Below, one piece after another: positions 1-9,185 of a stretch of DNA of 64,000 bases (its first letter is position 1; each line of letters begins with the position of its first letter). The translations under genes and the position numbers were made by a program. The DNA is from G965195345 sp965277625 (GTDB lineage Bacteria > Pseudomonadota > Gammaproteobacteria > CAKMZV01). The notes under the pieces are model-generated. The model saw nothing but the letters and a program-made list of their open reading frames with translations. It searched no databases and was not told the origin of the DNA. The stretch covers positions 1 to 64,000 of the forward strand of contig OZ255827.1 of assembly GCA_965277625.1 (NCBI GenBank), read 5' to 3'.

Positions 1-1
1 C

Positions 2-961
2 AACTTAGAGCTTCTCAAAAATAGACTAATTTACATTACGACGTTTTATACCGATGATGAACTCGATTCCGCAGGGCGTAATAACCTTCGTGCTGCGATA
101 AATGACGCATGGAAAGAGATTTATTATCAACTGGGCCGTAATGACAAAAATCCACTAAATGATAACGATTTCCTTAAAGCTCATTGGATTATGTACTTTC
201 ATAATTCCAAAATAAAAGGAAACGATTACATAAAATTTTTGTTAGATGAGCAGTTCTCTCCTCAAAAGATTCTTAAAAAGATTGAGCGTGAAGTCGCTCC
301 TGAGTTAACAAAAGAGCAGCTCACTGACATCGAGATAAATAACTCTGATTTTGAAATTGGGGACGGCGAAGAATGCACCAGCTTAGAGAATGAATATATT
401 GCTTTTGTAAATGCCAATACCCAAACAGGCACTGCAGGCATACCTTATTTGAATGCTATCACAATGCTTGAAGAGCATATCAACGAACAAATATTGGATG
501 CTTACTCATTAGAACAATTAGAGGACTTAAAAAAACGGCTTTCAATCAGAGGTGACCTGCATGGCTTTAATGTTGAAACAAACAATCAACAACCCGGCGC
601 GGCCATTCGCAAGCTCATAGAACTTTATCGTACAAAACGTCAGGAAACTCATACAGAGGATCAAGAAACTGTAACAGCGCGACAGGAAACAGTAACGTAT
701 CTCCAACCGAAAGAGATTAAGGAATACGTCAATAGTTTGAAAGAGTCAGCTGTACATTGGTTCAATTCGTATAACCCTGACTTGGCTATAGGATTATCGG
801 ACGAAGAAAAAAGCGCTATTGATAGATTAAACAGGTTCGGTATGGGACACTTTCGATCTCTGCTAATGTCTATGTTTAAAAATGAAAGAGACGCACAAAA
901 ACGGATCGATATTATCAATCATATCGAGCGCTTAATCATTATTTCTTTTCGCTTAAGTTAA
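2..961 (+). pseudogene. 5'-cut, prematurely stopped GmrSD-like (DUF262/DUF1524) paralogue
   Basis: The reading frame is open from base 2, so the gene begins outside the window. Its protein is nearly identical to the central part of the intact GmrSD-like gene at 1342-3789: it starts at the NLELLKNRLIY segment and runs through the EEIKQYVNSLKES-like region. It ends at a TAA at 959-961, where the intact copy reads GGT CAA. DNA similarity to the intact gene continues past this stop to about 1160 with frameshifts and further stops, so the C-terminal nuclease domain (DUF1524, HxxP motif) is lost. I read this as a decayed tandem duplicate. A truncated but still expressed regulatory fragment cannot be excluded. 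Confidence 0.75.
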
Positions 962-1341
962 GCTATTAGCAATTACAGGAGTAGCGAGATTTACATTGCA
1001 TCACGCAAATTTAATCGAGTCGAACAGTCCCCCTCGATTAAATCCAACAAAGTCTCAATGATACAGTCTACTGCGTGCCTGAAAACAGGGATGAGAACGT
1101 TCGACAATCAGTGTTTTTGCTCAACAAGCAACGCCATTTAGAGCAACAGCGTTTGAACAGCGCAAAAGATGTCTGGATATGACAGTCTCCGCATATAATA
1201 CCTCATGGACGTGTTCACTCATCCAAAACTGCAGAATATTTCATTCGGTATTGAGGAGCAGATGAAACAAGTCTATACATTCTGCTGGTCAGATGAGAAT
1301 GCTAAGAATAATGATAAATTTTAAACTCATGGAGGGTTAGT
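962..1341 (+). other. decayed 3' part of the GmrSD-like duplicate and leader of the intact gene
   Basis: Bases 962 to about 1160 align with 3000-3190 of the intact paralogue (for example the shared stretch around TACTGCGTGCCTGAA) but carry frameshifts. From about 1190 to 1330 I see no similarity and no gene. A TATAAT sits at 1194-1199 without a good -35 partner. A strong Shine-Dalgarno GGAGGG at 1331-1336 serves the gene at 1342. Confidence 0.6.
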
Positions 1342-3789
1342 ATGAATGATCCAACATCATTAGATAGTCTTTTTAAAGAAAAAATATTCAGAATACCTGA
1401 TTATCAGCGTGGCTACGCTTGGCAAAAAAATCAGCTCAAAGACTTTTGGGAAGACCTTATCAATCTATCTGATAATCGTTCACACTACACTGGTGTTTTA
1501 ACGTTAAAACAATTTTCTTCGGATGAGATTAAAAAATCCGACAATGAATATTGGCTTGTCGAAGATCACTCCTATAATATGTATCATGTCGTTGACGGAC
1601 AACAGCGCCTGACGACCTTTGTCTTATTTTTGCAAGCATTCATTGACGTTGTGAAAGAGCTTGAAGAAAACAAGGGTAAACAGAATAAGGACATTTACAT
1701 TTCAGACAGTCTCAATTTAGAAGAGGTTACAAATCGATACTTGTTCAAATCAAAACCCAATGGAGATCTATATCGCAGCTACAAATTTGGCTATTCAATC
1801 GACAATCCAAGCTACTATTATCTTCGCTATGAAATATTCAACGAAGATGGCGCACCGTCCATAGAGGAAACTTTCTATACACTCAATCTACGAAACGCGA
1901 AACGCTATTTCTATGAGCAATTACAAGTATTTAACATTAGCGGCTTGCAGGAAATTTACAAGAAATTTACAAAACGTTTTCTGTTTAATGAATATGTGAT
2001 AAAGGATGAGTTTGATGTTTTTGTCGCATTTGAGACGATGAACAATCGGGGTAAACGTCTTTCAGACTTAGAGCTTCTCAAAAATAGACTTATTTACCTT
2101 ACAACGCTTTATACCGATGATGAACTCGATTCCGCAGGGCGTAGTAACCTTCGTGCTGCGATAAATGACGCATGGAAAGAGGTATATCATCAATTGGGTC
2201 GTAATGACAAACACCCATTAAATGATAACGATTTCCTAAAAGCTCATTGGATCATGTACTTTCAGTATTCTAGAAAAAGAGGAAACGATTACATAACGTT
2301 TTTGCTGGATGAGCAGTTCTCTCCTAAAAATATTCTTAAAAAGATTGAGCGTGAAGTTGCTCTTGAGTTACCAGAAGAGCAGCTCACTGACATCGAGATA
2401 AATAACTCTGATTTTGAACTTGGAGACGATGAAGATAGCACCAGCTTAGAGAGTGAATATGTTGCTTTTGTAAACGACAATACCAAAGGAGGCACTGTAG
2501 GCAATACTTATTTGAATGCTATCACAATGCTTGAAGAGCACATCAACGAACAAATATTAGATGCTTACTCATTAAAGCAATTAGAGGGCTTGAAAAAACG
2601 GCTTTCAGCAAACGGCGACCTAAGTGGCTTCAATGGTGAAAGAAAAGGGGCACCCAGTGCGGCCATTGCCAAGCTCATAGAATTTGATCTTAAAGAAGGA
2701 CAGGAAATTCTCACAGAGGGACAGAATACAGTAGCGTATCTCCAACCAGAAGAGATTAAGCAATACGTAAATAGTTTGAAAGAGTCTGCCGTACATTGGT
2801 TCAATTCGTATTACCCTTACTTGGCTACAGGATTATCGGACGACGAAAAAAACGCTATTGATCGATTAAACAGGATAGGCATGGTGTACTTTCGACCTCT
2901 GCTTATGTCTGTATTTAAAACTGAGAAGGACGCACAAAAACGGATAGATATTCTCAATCATATTGAACGTTTTATCTTTATTTCTTTTCGCTTAGGTCAA
3001 GCTCGTAGCAATTTCAGGAGTAGCGAGTTTTACAATGCATCACGAAAATTTAATCGAGGTAAGCTGTCCCTCGATGAAATCCAACAAATGCTCAATGAAG
3101 CAACGACCTACTGCGTGCCTGAAGGCGAAACACTCGATTCGACGTACTTTTCTGTTTTTCTAAAAAAGCAATTCAACAGCGGCAATAAAAATGGATATTA
3201 TGATTGGAATAGCCTGCGCTACTTCCTCTATGAATATGAACTTGATCTTATGTCACAAAATAGGCAAAAAAGGGTCTTATGGGAGAATTTGCTTGAATAT
3301 TCCAAATACAAGGTTTCCATTGAGCATATTTTCCCCCAGAAACCTACGGAATATTGGCGGCAAGCATTTGCCGGGGTAAATGAGCAAGATTGCAATTTGT
3401 ATAGTGGCTCTGTTGGTAATTTGCTTGTGCTGTCGATGTCCATAAATGCTTCGCTGCAGAATAACGACTTTAACGATAAGAAGAACCCAAAATTTGACAA
3501 TGCTGGTAAAAAAATAAGAAATGGCTACTCTGACGGTTCACATTCAGAAATTGAAGTTGCTCGAGATGAAAATTGGACACCACGTGAAATCGAAGAGCGT
3601 GGTATGAAATTACTGAGCTTCATGGAAAAAAGATGGCGATTCAAGTTCAAAGATGAACAAACCAAAAAGGACTTGCTATTTCTCCCTATAGATGACTCAG
3701 AAAGAGATAGAGATAAGCCGTTCCCATCGAATCCCAAACAGGCAAAAGGCACAATTCGTAGGATACCTCGCCATAGATTACTCAGCTAG
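1342..3789 (+). CDS. GmrSD-type (DUF262-DUF1524) restriction endonuclease, single chain
   Basis: 815 residues. The N-terminal DUF262 domain shows IPDYQRGYAW at residues 18-27 and the family signature DGQQRLTT at 85-92. In GmrS-type proteins this region is the ParB/Srx-like nucleotide-hydrolysing half. The C-terminal DUF1524 domain is a His-Me finger nuclease: IEHIFPQ with His662, followed by VGNLLVL and an N-x-L-x-N-x-x-F segment near 690-715. Fused GmrSD proteins are type IV restriction enzymes that cut DNA with modified (for example glucosylated) cytosines, so a role in phage defence is likely but inferred. The start is fixed by GGAGGG five bases before the ATG. A stop-truncated near-identical copy lies directly upstream. 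The next gene is convergent. The exact modification recognised cannot be told. Confidence 0.85.
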   Translation: MNDPTSLDSLFKEKIFRIPDYQRGYAWQKNQLKDFWEDLINLSDNRSHYTGVLTLKQFSSDEIKKSDNEYWLVEDHSYNMYHVVDGQQRLTTFVLFLQAFIDVVKELEENKGKQNKDIYISDSLNLEEVTNRYLFKSKPNGDLYRSYKFGYSIDNPSYYYLRYEIFNEDGAPSIEETFYTLNLRNAKRYFYEQLQVFNISGLQEIYKKFTKRFLFNEYVIKDEFDVFVAFETMNNRGKRLSDLELLKNRLIYLTTLYTDDELDSAGRSNLRAAINDAWKEVYHQLGRNDKHPLNDNDFLKAHWIMYFQYSRKRGNDYITFLLDEQFSPKNILKKIEREVALELPEEQLTDIEINNSDFELGDDEDSTSLESEYVAFVNDNTKGGTVGNTYLNAITMLEEHINEQILDAYSLKQLEGLKKRLSANGDLSGFNGERKGAPSAAIAKLIEFDLKEGQEILTEGQNTVAYLQPEEIKQYVNSLKESAVHWFNSYYPYLATGLSDDEKNAIDRLNRIGMVYFRPLLMSVFKTEKDAQKRIDILNHIERFIFISFRLGQARSNFRSSEFYNASRKFNRGKLSLDEIQQMLNEATTYCVPEGETLDSTYFSVFLKKQFNSGNKNGYYDWNSLRYFLYEYELDLMSQNRQKRVLWENLLEYSKYKVSIEHIFPQKPTEYWRQAFAGVNEQDCNLYSGSVGNLLVLSMSINASLQNNDFNDKKNPKFDNAGKKIRNGYSDGSHSEIEVARDENWTPREIEERGMKLLSFMEKRWRFKFKDEQTKKDLLFLPIDDSERDRDKPFPSNPKQAKGTIRRIPRHRLLS

Positions 3790-3829
3790 TCACAACTGAC
3801 TTTTGAATCGCTGTAATGTTTTGTTAGAT

Positions 3830-4804
3830 TCAATCTTTTTCAAAGTTGATAACAATTTTTCCTGTATGCCGCCCTTCTCCAAAATAGCGGATTAGTTCAG
3901 GAATATCGCTCATTTTATAGGGGCCATCAATATTTGGTTTAATTTGGTTTTTCTCGAATAGATCTTCAATATAAGCCAAGTTTTTATTGGTCTTTAAGCT
4001 AACAACCGCAACACGCTTTCCAGAGAATATTAAGATCAAGCGTTTGAGTATAACGGCTTGAAGGATGCGGCTTAAATTTCCACCCACTGTTATGTATTGA
4101 CCGCCAGAAGAAAGTGATCGCATATATGCAAAGATTGAACGATTGGTCTTGGCGTCCAAAATAAGATCATAGCGCTGCCCATTTTTAGTAAAATCTTCCT
4201 GCTTATAATCTATGACGTGATCAAAGCCCATTGAAGACATGGTTTTTAGCTTCTCTCCCGTATCTACCCCAGTCACTTCAGCATCAAATTGCTTAGCAAT
4301 GTAATAGGCCATTGAGCCCACGCCACCACCAGCACCGTTGATTAAAACCTTCTGATTCTTTGCTATCTGCCCTATATCAATTAGGCCTTGCATGGCAAGC
4401 GCCGCAGCATGAGGAATGGATGCAGCAACATCAAAGCTGATATGTGCAGGTTTAAGGTTCAATCCATTTTCGTTAATGCATACATACTCGGCGAAACTGC
4501 CAAAACCAAACTCCGAGATGTCGCCGTAAACGGCATCACCGACTTCAAATTTATTGGCTTTACTGCCCACGGCTTCAACCACACCTGATAACTCCATGCC
4601 AGGGATCTTTCTTTTCGGAGAAAGCATACCAAACATGAGGCGGTATAAAAACGGTTTGCCTCGCATTAAGCTCCAGTCATAGTCATTTATGGCTGTGGAA
4701 CACACCCTGACCAATACCTCGCCCTCCTTTGGAGTCGGTTTTTCAACCTCTTGAAGCTCGAGAGACTCTGGTCCACCATATTTTTTAAGTACAATTGCTT
4801 TCAT
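3830..4804 (-). CDS. zinc-free MDR-family NAD(P)-dependent oxidoreductase (quinone oxidoreductase-like)
   Basis: 324 residues of the medium-chain dehydrogenase/reductase superfamily. The N-terminal GroES-like domain carries GMELSGVVEAVG near 70-81 and VGDAVYGDI near 88. The Rossmann domain has the nucleotide loop GAGGGVGSMA near 157-166. The C-terminus ends GKIVINF, typical of quinone oxidoreductase and reticulon-4-interacting-like members. No structural-zinc cysteine cluster is seen. The substrate is unknown; such enzymes reduce quinones, enones or aldehydes with NAD(P)H. It is the last of a run of minus-strand single-gene units and converges on the GmrSD gene. Confidence 0.85.
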   Translation of the reverse strand: MKAIVLKKYGGPESLELQEVEKPTPKEGEVLVRVCSTAINDYDWSLMRGKPFLYRLMFGMLSPKRKIPGMELSGVVEAVGSKANKFEVGDAVYGDISEFGFGSFAEYVCINENGLNLKPAHISFDVAASIPHAAALAMQGLIDIGQIAKNQKVLINGAGGGVGSMAYYIAKQFDAEVTGVDTGEKLKTMSSMGFDHVIDYKQEDFTKNGQRYDLILDAKTNRSIFAYMRSLSSGGQYITVGGNLSRILQAVILKRLILIFSGKRVAVVSLKTNKNLAYIEDLFEKNQIKPNIDGPYKMSDIPELIRYFGEGRHTGKIVINFEKD

Positions 4805-4880
4805 ATTCTATTCATCCGAATGCGCATTGGAATGTTGAGCTAATCCAATTGGCGTTGTGAAGTGTCATAGCTTGTTGTGA

Positions 4881-5456
4881 CTATTTCGGCTTCTCTTCGC
4901 TGCCAAGCATATCCATAAATTTATCAAACCGCCTCTGCCTGGTTTCGGGTTTCATTGCACTGATTAATCCCTGTGCAATAACTGATCTATTCGATTTGGT
5001 GAGTGTTTCGTAAAATTGTTTCGCCTTGGGATTGCTTTCTAATGCTTCAAGGAAATCCGTTGGGACTTTCATATCACTGACCGCATAAGCTTTGTCCCAT
5101 CGGCCATCTGCCTGAGCCGCACGAACTTGCGCGAGACCAGGCGCCATCATCCGTCCTTCGTTCATCAAACGTTTAACATGAATGGTGTTTCTTTTTGACC
5201 ATACACTGCGCGCTTTTCTTGGCGTTATACGTTGGAGGTAGGCTTGGTCATCCATTGATTTTTTAATGCCATCGATCCAACCCCAGCACAATGCCTCAAT
5301 TACGACATCTTCCCAAGTAACGCTGGGAATACCCGTCTTTATTTTGAATATTTTCACCCAAAGTTCTCTTTCAATCGTATGATTTATCTTAAGCCACTGG
5401 CCTAAATCAATCGAAGACGCAAAGGTCATAATTTTCGCTGGATCAGGATCTGGCAT
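4881..5456 (-). CDS. YdeI/OmpD-associated family protein
   Basis: 191 residues. The opening (FASSIDLGQWL, then ELWVKIFKIKTG, then TWEDVVIEALCWGWIDGIKK) and the RITPRKARSVWSKRN motif near 80-92 are hallmarks of the YdeI/OmpD-associated (bacteriocin-protection-like) family. The C-terminal half has the usual AYAVSDMKVPTDFLEALE segment. The biochemical role of the family is unclear; links to envelope stress or peptide resistance have been proposed. It is cytoplasmic with no signal peptide. The gap of 76 bases to the next gene holds an ATTGGA/TCCAAT dyad and no promoter I can support. Confidence 0.8.
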   Translation of the reverse strand: MPDPDPAKIMTFASSIDLGQWLKINHTIERELWVKIFKIKTGIPSVTWEDVVIEALCWGWIDGIKKSMDDQAYLQRITPRKARSVWSKRNTIHVKRLMNEGRMMAPGLAQVRAAQADGRWDKAYAVSDMKVPTDFLEALESNPKAKQFYETLTKSNRSVIAQGLISAMKPETRQRRFDKFMDMLGSEEKPK

Positions 5457-5511
5457 TATCTAAGCTGTTGTGGGCATAAGGTTTGTATCAGCGGAAATAT
5501 TTTGTCAGGTT

Positions 5512-5690
5512 CATGACCAAATCAGTGGCAAGGCGATCCAATAACACTTGCTTGTTCGCACTTTGCTAAAGGCCTCACAATACGCTTGAGTTTCCATTCT
5601 TCAAATGGTTGTCTTTGATCTTTATAAACTGCATTAACCCTTTTTAAGGCCCACGACTGAACAATGCAAAGACTTGGATTAAGGTCGGCC
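5512..5690 (-). pseudogene. possible decayed coding fragment
   Basis: The gap between the flavin reductase and the YdeI-like gene has an open minus-strand stretch of roughly 56 codons without ATG (containing VNAVYKDQRQPFEEWKLKR). It then shifts frame into a second protein-like stretch (KQVLLDRLATDLVMNL) before a stop. Two consecutive protein-like segments in different frames suggest a frameshifted remnant of an unidentified small gene. I do not recognise the family. Confidence 0.25.
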
Positions 5691-6281
5691 AAGTTCTACT
5701 TTATTTGGTGACAGACTGAAGTAGTCCCCACCCAATTTTCCAATAGCAGTAAGCAAGTTTTGATTTACTTTCCCCTCAGCGTACACATCATCTCTGACGT
5801 AAACGTACTTTACATCCAGTAATATGATTTTGCCACCTGCTGGCAAACCGCTTATTGGCAGAACCTCTCTTAAAGCACACTCGTAACGGATGGGTGAGTC
5901 CTTAACCGATAAGGCTTTAACACCATGGCTTGGCGTAGATTCAATATCAGCAAAGCAAAATTCACTTTGATCAAATGATAAATTTGCACTGGTCCTATTC
6001 ATTTTTTCCAGCAAGGGTGTGTCCGCAATATTGACCACACATTCTTGTGTTTCAATTAAATTAGTCAGTGTATCCTTATCAAGACCATTGCTTTGCGTGA
6101 CTTGCGTATAAAGCAGTACTGGCGGATTACAGCTTGCCACAGTAAAAAAAGAAAATGGCGCCAGATTATCTGCCCCTTCTTTTGAACATGTGCTGATCCA
6201 CGCAATAGGTCTTGGCGTTACGCCACCACTCAGTAACTGATAGTTCGCACGACCTTCTATTTCAGTACACGAAAAAATCAT
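5679..6281 (-). CDS. flavin reductase family protein (FMN-binding split barrel)
   Basis: 200 residues. The pattern GGVTPRPIAWISTCSKEGADNLAPFSFF (about residues 19-47, glycine- and proline-rich FMN-site loop) followed by NPPVLLYT is that of the flavin reductase-like/DIM6-NTAB split-barrel domain. The rest (CVVNIA, then the RYECALREVLP segment, then IILLDVKYVYV) continues the fold. Members reduce FMN or FAD with NAD(P)H, or bind FMN and act on small substrates. The partner oxygenase, if any, is not adjacent. Soluble, no signal peptide. It is one of a series of minus-strand single-gene units. Confidence 0.85.
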   Translation of the reverse strand: MIFSCTEIEGRANYQLLSGGVTPRPIAWISTCSKEGADNLAPFSFFTVASCNPPVLLYTQVTQSNGLDKDTLTNLIETQECVVNIADTPLLEKMNRTSANLSFDQSEFCFADIESTPSHGVKALSVKDSPIRYECALREVLPISGLPAGGKIILLDVKYVYVRDDVYAEGKVNQNLLTAIGKLGGDYFSLSPNKVELGRP

Positions 6282-6358
6282 ACGTGCTATCCCATTTTTT
6301 TAGTGTTGCTAAGGGTATTCAGCCAACGCCTAAGACCTCAGATACCACATTGCCGTTG
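6282..6358 (-). other. attC-like inter-gene sequence
   Basis: Just after the VOC gene stop, read on the minus strand, is a segment starting TAACAACGGCAATG and ending CTTAGGCGTTGGCT. The opening AAC and closing CTTAGGC-GTT arrangement recalls integron attC boundaries. The internal pairing is weak and no integrase is in the window, so this is only a resemblance. Confidence 0.2.
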
Positions 6359-6736
6359 TTATTTTTCTGAATGTAAGCCGATGGTATTACCTTCCGAATC
6401 TATAACAACCACACAAAACCCAAACTGACCAATTGCGAATTTTGATTGGACGATTTTGCCTCCTGCATCCTCTACTCTTGCTTCTTCAACAGCACAATCC
6501 TCGCAGGCAAAATAAATGATCGTATTGCCTCCACCAGCTGGACAACCATCTCTTTTCACGATGGAGCCCGTGCAACCATATTGTGAAATTTCAGAAGGAA
6601 AGAACATCATTTCAACCGTTGAATCAGTTGGGTCATCCACCTTTTCTAAACTAACACCGAATACTGCTTCGTAGAACTTTTTAGCTCTTGCAATATCATT
6701 GACATAAATATCAAAAAAAACGACTGGATTACTCAT
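6359..6736 (-). CDS. VOC (glyoxalase/bleomycin-resistance fold) family protein
   Basis: 125 residues from the chosen start. The protein has the two beta-alpha-beta-beta-beta modules of the vicinal oxygen chelate fold: VVFFDIYVNDIARAKKFYEAVFG at the start, and a second module ending with SEGNTIGLHS. A longer frame exists to 6757, but the ATG at 6734-6736 is preceded by GGAGA at a good distance and begins the conserved domain, so I use it. Members range from glyoxalase-like enzymes to drug-binding proteins; this one resembles the small PhnB/YdcK-type proteins of unknown substrate. Confidence 0.85.
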   Translation of the reverse strand: MSNPVVFFDIYVNDIARAKKFYEAVFGVSLEKVDDPTDSTVEMMFFPSEISQYGCTGSIVKRDGCPAGGGNTIIYFACEDCAVEEARVEDAGGKIVQSKFAIGQFGFCVVVIDSEGNTIGLHSEK

Positions 6737-6756
6737 ATAAATTCTCCAAAAACACA

Positions 6757-6852
6757 CAGAAAAATCAATTTAGGCAGAAGTCTGTGTAATCAACTGCCTA
6801 AGCATTGCATTAGATGTCTTGACTTTAAGCCAACACCCAATGCAATCGTTGG
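6757..6852 (-). repeat. attC-like dyad between AhpD-like and VOC genes
   Basis: Perfect 8-base arms ATTGCATT (6804-6811) and AATGCAAT (6839-6846) are flanked outside by AATCAAC (6789-6795) and GTTGGTT (6848-6854). This nested arrangement is like the L and R boxes of an integron attC site, although the right-hand spacer is only one base. On the minus strand it directly follows the stop of the AhpD-like gene, where an attC would sit. It could equally be a weak terminator, but no T-run follows. Confidence 0.3.
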
Positions 6853-7290
6853 TTATGCCTTTCGCTTCGGTGGCTTGTCCCCGAAACTAATTGCCAATCT
6901 GTTTAAACTGTTCATTAAGGCAATGATGATGGTGAGATCAACTGCCTCTGCTTCACTAAAGTGATTAAGAAGCATCTTAAGTTTGCCCTCTATATCTGGT
7001 TCCGTTGAAATATTTGTAACACATTCGGCCCATTGCAAAGCGACTATTTCCACATCAGAAAATAACTGACTTTCCTTCCATACTGGCAAACAGTCCAGTA
7101 ACTGTTGCTGAACGCTTAAGGTTCTTGCTTCGGTTGTGTGCATATCAACACAGAACGCGCAGCCGTTTATTTGAGAAACACGAATCTCCACTAATGCCTG
7201 TAATTGCTTATCAATTGCGGGCGTATGGTTTTTAACTGAAAGCATTAGCTCTAATGCTTTCTTATTAATTTCAATGTAGTTTATTGCCAT
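6853..7290 (-). CDS. carboxymuconolactone decarboxylase/AhpD-like protein
   Basis: 145 residues. The AhpD-like core motif is visible: Gly-Cys-Ala-Phe-Cys-Val-Asp-Met-His near residues 57-65, the C-x-x-C-x-x-x-H signature of the alkylhydroperoxidase-like core. Proteins of this size (CMD, YurZ/Pcp-like) act as peroxidases or are of unknown redox function. No AhpC partner is nearby. Soluble. It is the first of the minus-strand run that goes through VOC, flavin reductase, YdeI-like and oxidoreductase genes; gaps of 76-222 bases argue that they are not tightly coupled translationally. Confidence 0.8.
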   Translation of the reverse strand: MAINYIEINKKALELMLSVKNHTPAIDKQLQALVEIRVSQINGCAFCVDMHTTEARTLSVQQQLLDCLPVWKESQLFSDVEIVALQWAECVTNISTEPDIEGKLKMLLNHFSEAEAVDLTIIIALMNSLNRLAISFGDKPPKRKA

Positions 7291-7456
7291 TTTAAATTTT
7301 CAAAATTGTTATGATTGGTAGAATCGGACATTTCATTGCTTTCAGCTACACGCTATCAGGCATGATTGGTTTCTCAGGGTTTCCAAGAAATAGCGGTCCA
7401 GCCGAATTCACTTGTCTCTACCGTTCCAGGTTAATCTGTTTTTGTACGATTCAGGG

Positions 7457-7990
7457 TTATATTTTGATTCCAACTTCCCTCAAAAATTCAACAAAATTGA
7501 GACACTCCACATTTTGATTTTCACATATTAAGGGTATTTTGTATTTTGACTTATCTTCAGGTCTTTGAGGTTGTTGCGCTTCGAAGGTAACAACTGAATG
7601 GTTATGGTGCTTCGCATAGGCAATAAGTAAAATATCATTTTCACTCGCCCCTTTGCTATTCGGCTTAATTTGGTACTTCTCTTCCATTAAAAGTGAGCTG
7701 TCACGCACTGATTTTTCTACATCTGTGACACTGAATTTATTATCTTCAAGCCACGTGCGAAGTGCATAGTTTTCCTCTAAATCTTTCTCGCTGTGTTTAT
7801 TTCTATTTTTTCTGGAATAAGGTTCTATTTCATCGAATATTTTCTTAATCAAAATTATTTCATCCTTTGAACTTATTAACTGGTTCCATAGGCTTTCGAA
7901 TATTTCTGGTGGGTAAGTTAGGTACCAAGCGGTTATAAAAATATTTGCATCAAGACAGTACTTTAGACTTTTCACATCATGATTCTTCAT
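7457..7990 (-). CDS. DUF4411 PIN-like protein, probable toxin
   Basis: 177 residues. It begins LKYCLDANIFI (first acidic residue Asp14) and has ASENDILLIAYAKHH near 130-144 and SVVTFE, matching the acidic-residue layout of PIN-fold ribonucleases and the DUF4411 family. Its start overlaps the stop of the upstream XRE-ImmA/IrrE gene by four bases (ATGA at 7987-7990), so the two are translationally coupled. DUF4411 next to an XRE/ImmA gene is a recurrent pair regarded as a toxin-antitoxin-like module. Toxicity is inferred, not shown. No export signal. Confidence 0.8.
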   Translation of the reverse strand: MKNHDVKSLKYCLDANIFITAWYLTYPPEIFESLWNQLISSKDEIILIKKIFDEIEPYSRKNRNKHSEKDLEENYALRTWLEDNKFSVTDVEKSVRDSSLLMEEKYQIKPNSKGASENDILLIAYAKHHNHSVVTFEAQQPQRPEDKSKYKIPLICENQNVECLNFVEFLREVGIKI

Positions 7991-9111
7991 ATGATGCTTT
8001 CTAAATCTCGTATCTGATTAGGTCGCTTTAAATCAAGTAATTTAATGGTTTTATGCAAGGTAATATCTTGGTTATGCAATGTATTTAGCACCGCACGAAC
8101 AAAGTGTTTGCCAAATTGATCGGTTACTTCTTTTGCTCTATTTCTACTTGGGCCGCCTTTTTTTTGCTTAAATTTTCGGTACTCATCTTCTCTCGCTTCA
8201 TTTAATTTAAGGTATAGGGACTGAGATATTTTGTTTAGTTGTCTTAAGCGAACTAAGCAAGCATAAGGGCTTACTTGAAATTTATTGGCTAATTTTTTAA
8301 CACCCTCTAAATCTTCTATATCAGACACATCCCAATGCTTTGATTTTGCAGGCATTAAAAACTCTCCAGCAAATTGGTCGCACCACTGTTCAATTGTAGA
8401 ATATTCAGTGGACTCCCCATCAATACTGCTATCGCCTCTAAGTAAATGTGCCAATTCGTGCATAAGAGTGAATGATTGCGCAGCTTTATTATCAGAGTTA
8501 TTGATAATAATTATAGGGATAGTATCGTGGCTAACAGTTAATCCTCTAAATTCTTGATTTATTTGCGACCAGCCCGGGTATTTACTGGTTGAAAATATAA
8601 AAATACTTTTTTGCTGCAACTTCTCTTTCAGTGACTCGAACTTTAAAAACTGATCATCACTAATATCTAACCATTTCCGCACCCTATGAGCGGCATGTTC
8701 AGCTATTTCGTTTCTATTGAGAGAGGGCGGTTCATAGGGTGGCAATGAATCTTCTAAATCATCATGCAGCTCAATAAATAAATCACGGTATTGCTCTACT
8801 TGAGTAATTAATTGACGAACTTTGTAGTCTTTAAACACCTCTGAATCTTTAAATCTTCTAAAAGACGGCTTGTTAGTGTATAGATACTCCGAAGGCAACT
8901 TATCGGTAATAAATACCCAGCGAGGAACCTTGTATAAATTAGCCAGTTTGTCAAGCTGATTGTAGGTAGGACGCTTAGCCCCGCTCTCTATCTCGCTAAT
9001 AGTGCCAATCTTTGTCTCTTCTCGGGCTTTATCCAACGATAGTCCCATTTGCTCACGACATCGTGTAAGTGTTCTCAGATTAAGATTGAAATTTGATGCT
9101 ATTTGTGCCAT
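7987..9111 (-). CDS. XRE-family regulator with ImmA/IrrE metallopeptidase domain
   Basis: 374 residues. The N-terminal helix-turn-helix covers about residues 8-60 (RTLTRCREQMGLSLDKAREE, then ISEIESGAKRPTYNQLDKLA). The ImmA/IrrE zinc-peptidase domain has HELAH at 218-222 and a downstream Glu-x-x-x-x-x-FAGEFLMPA segment. The C-terminal portion is rich in charged residues. In related modules this protein is the antitoxin or the repressor cleaved under stress. It is co-transcribed with the DUF4411 gene (4-base overlap). A dyad at 9186-9214 in the divergent upstream gap is a candidate operator for its own HTH. Confidence 0.85.
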   Translation of the reverse strand: MAQIASNFNLNLRTLTRCREQMGLSLDKAREETKIGTISEIESGAKRPTYNQLDKLANLYKVPRWVFITDKLPSEYLYTNKPSFRRFKDSEVFKDYKVRQLITQVEQYRDLFIELHDDLEDSLPPYEPPSLNRNEIAEHAAHRVRKWLDISDDQFLKFESLKEKLQQKSIFIFSTSKYPGWSQINQEFRGLTVSHDTIPIIIINNSDNKAAQSFTLMHELAHLLRGDSSIDGESTEYSTIEQWCDQFAGEFLMPAKSKHWDVSDIEDLEGVKKLANKFQVSPYACLVRLRQLNKISQSLYLKLNEAREDEYRKFKQKKGGPSRNRAKEVTDQFGKHFVRAVLNTLHNQDITLHKTIKLLDLKRPNQIRDLESII

Positions 9112-9185
9112 AAAAACATTTTAATTCAAGCGCCAATTAAATTCATTAAAGAATGCCTTATTCAAGCGTTGCGACTCTGAAAGGT

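Noticed and set aside
7311..7517. 68-codon plus-strand frame, hydrophobic at the start
   Set aside because: No Shine-Dalgarno, overlaps the end of the DUF4411 gene on the other strand, and no recognisable family; likely chance.
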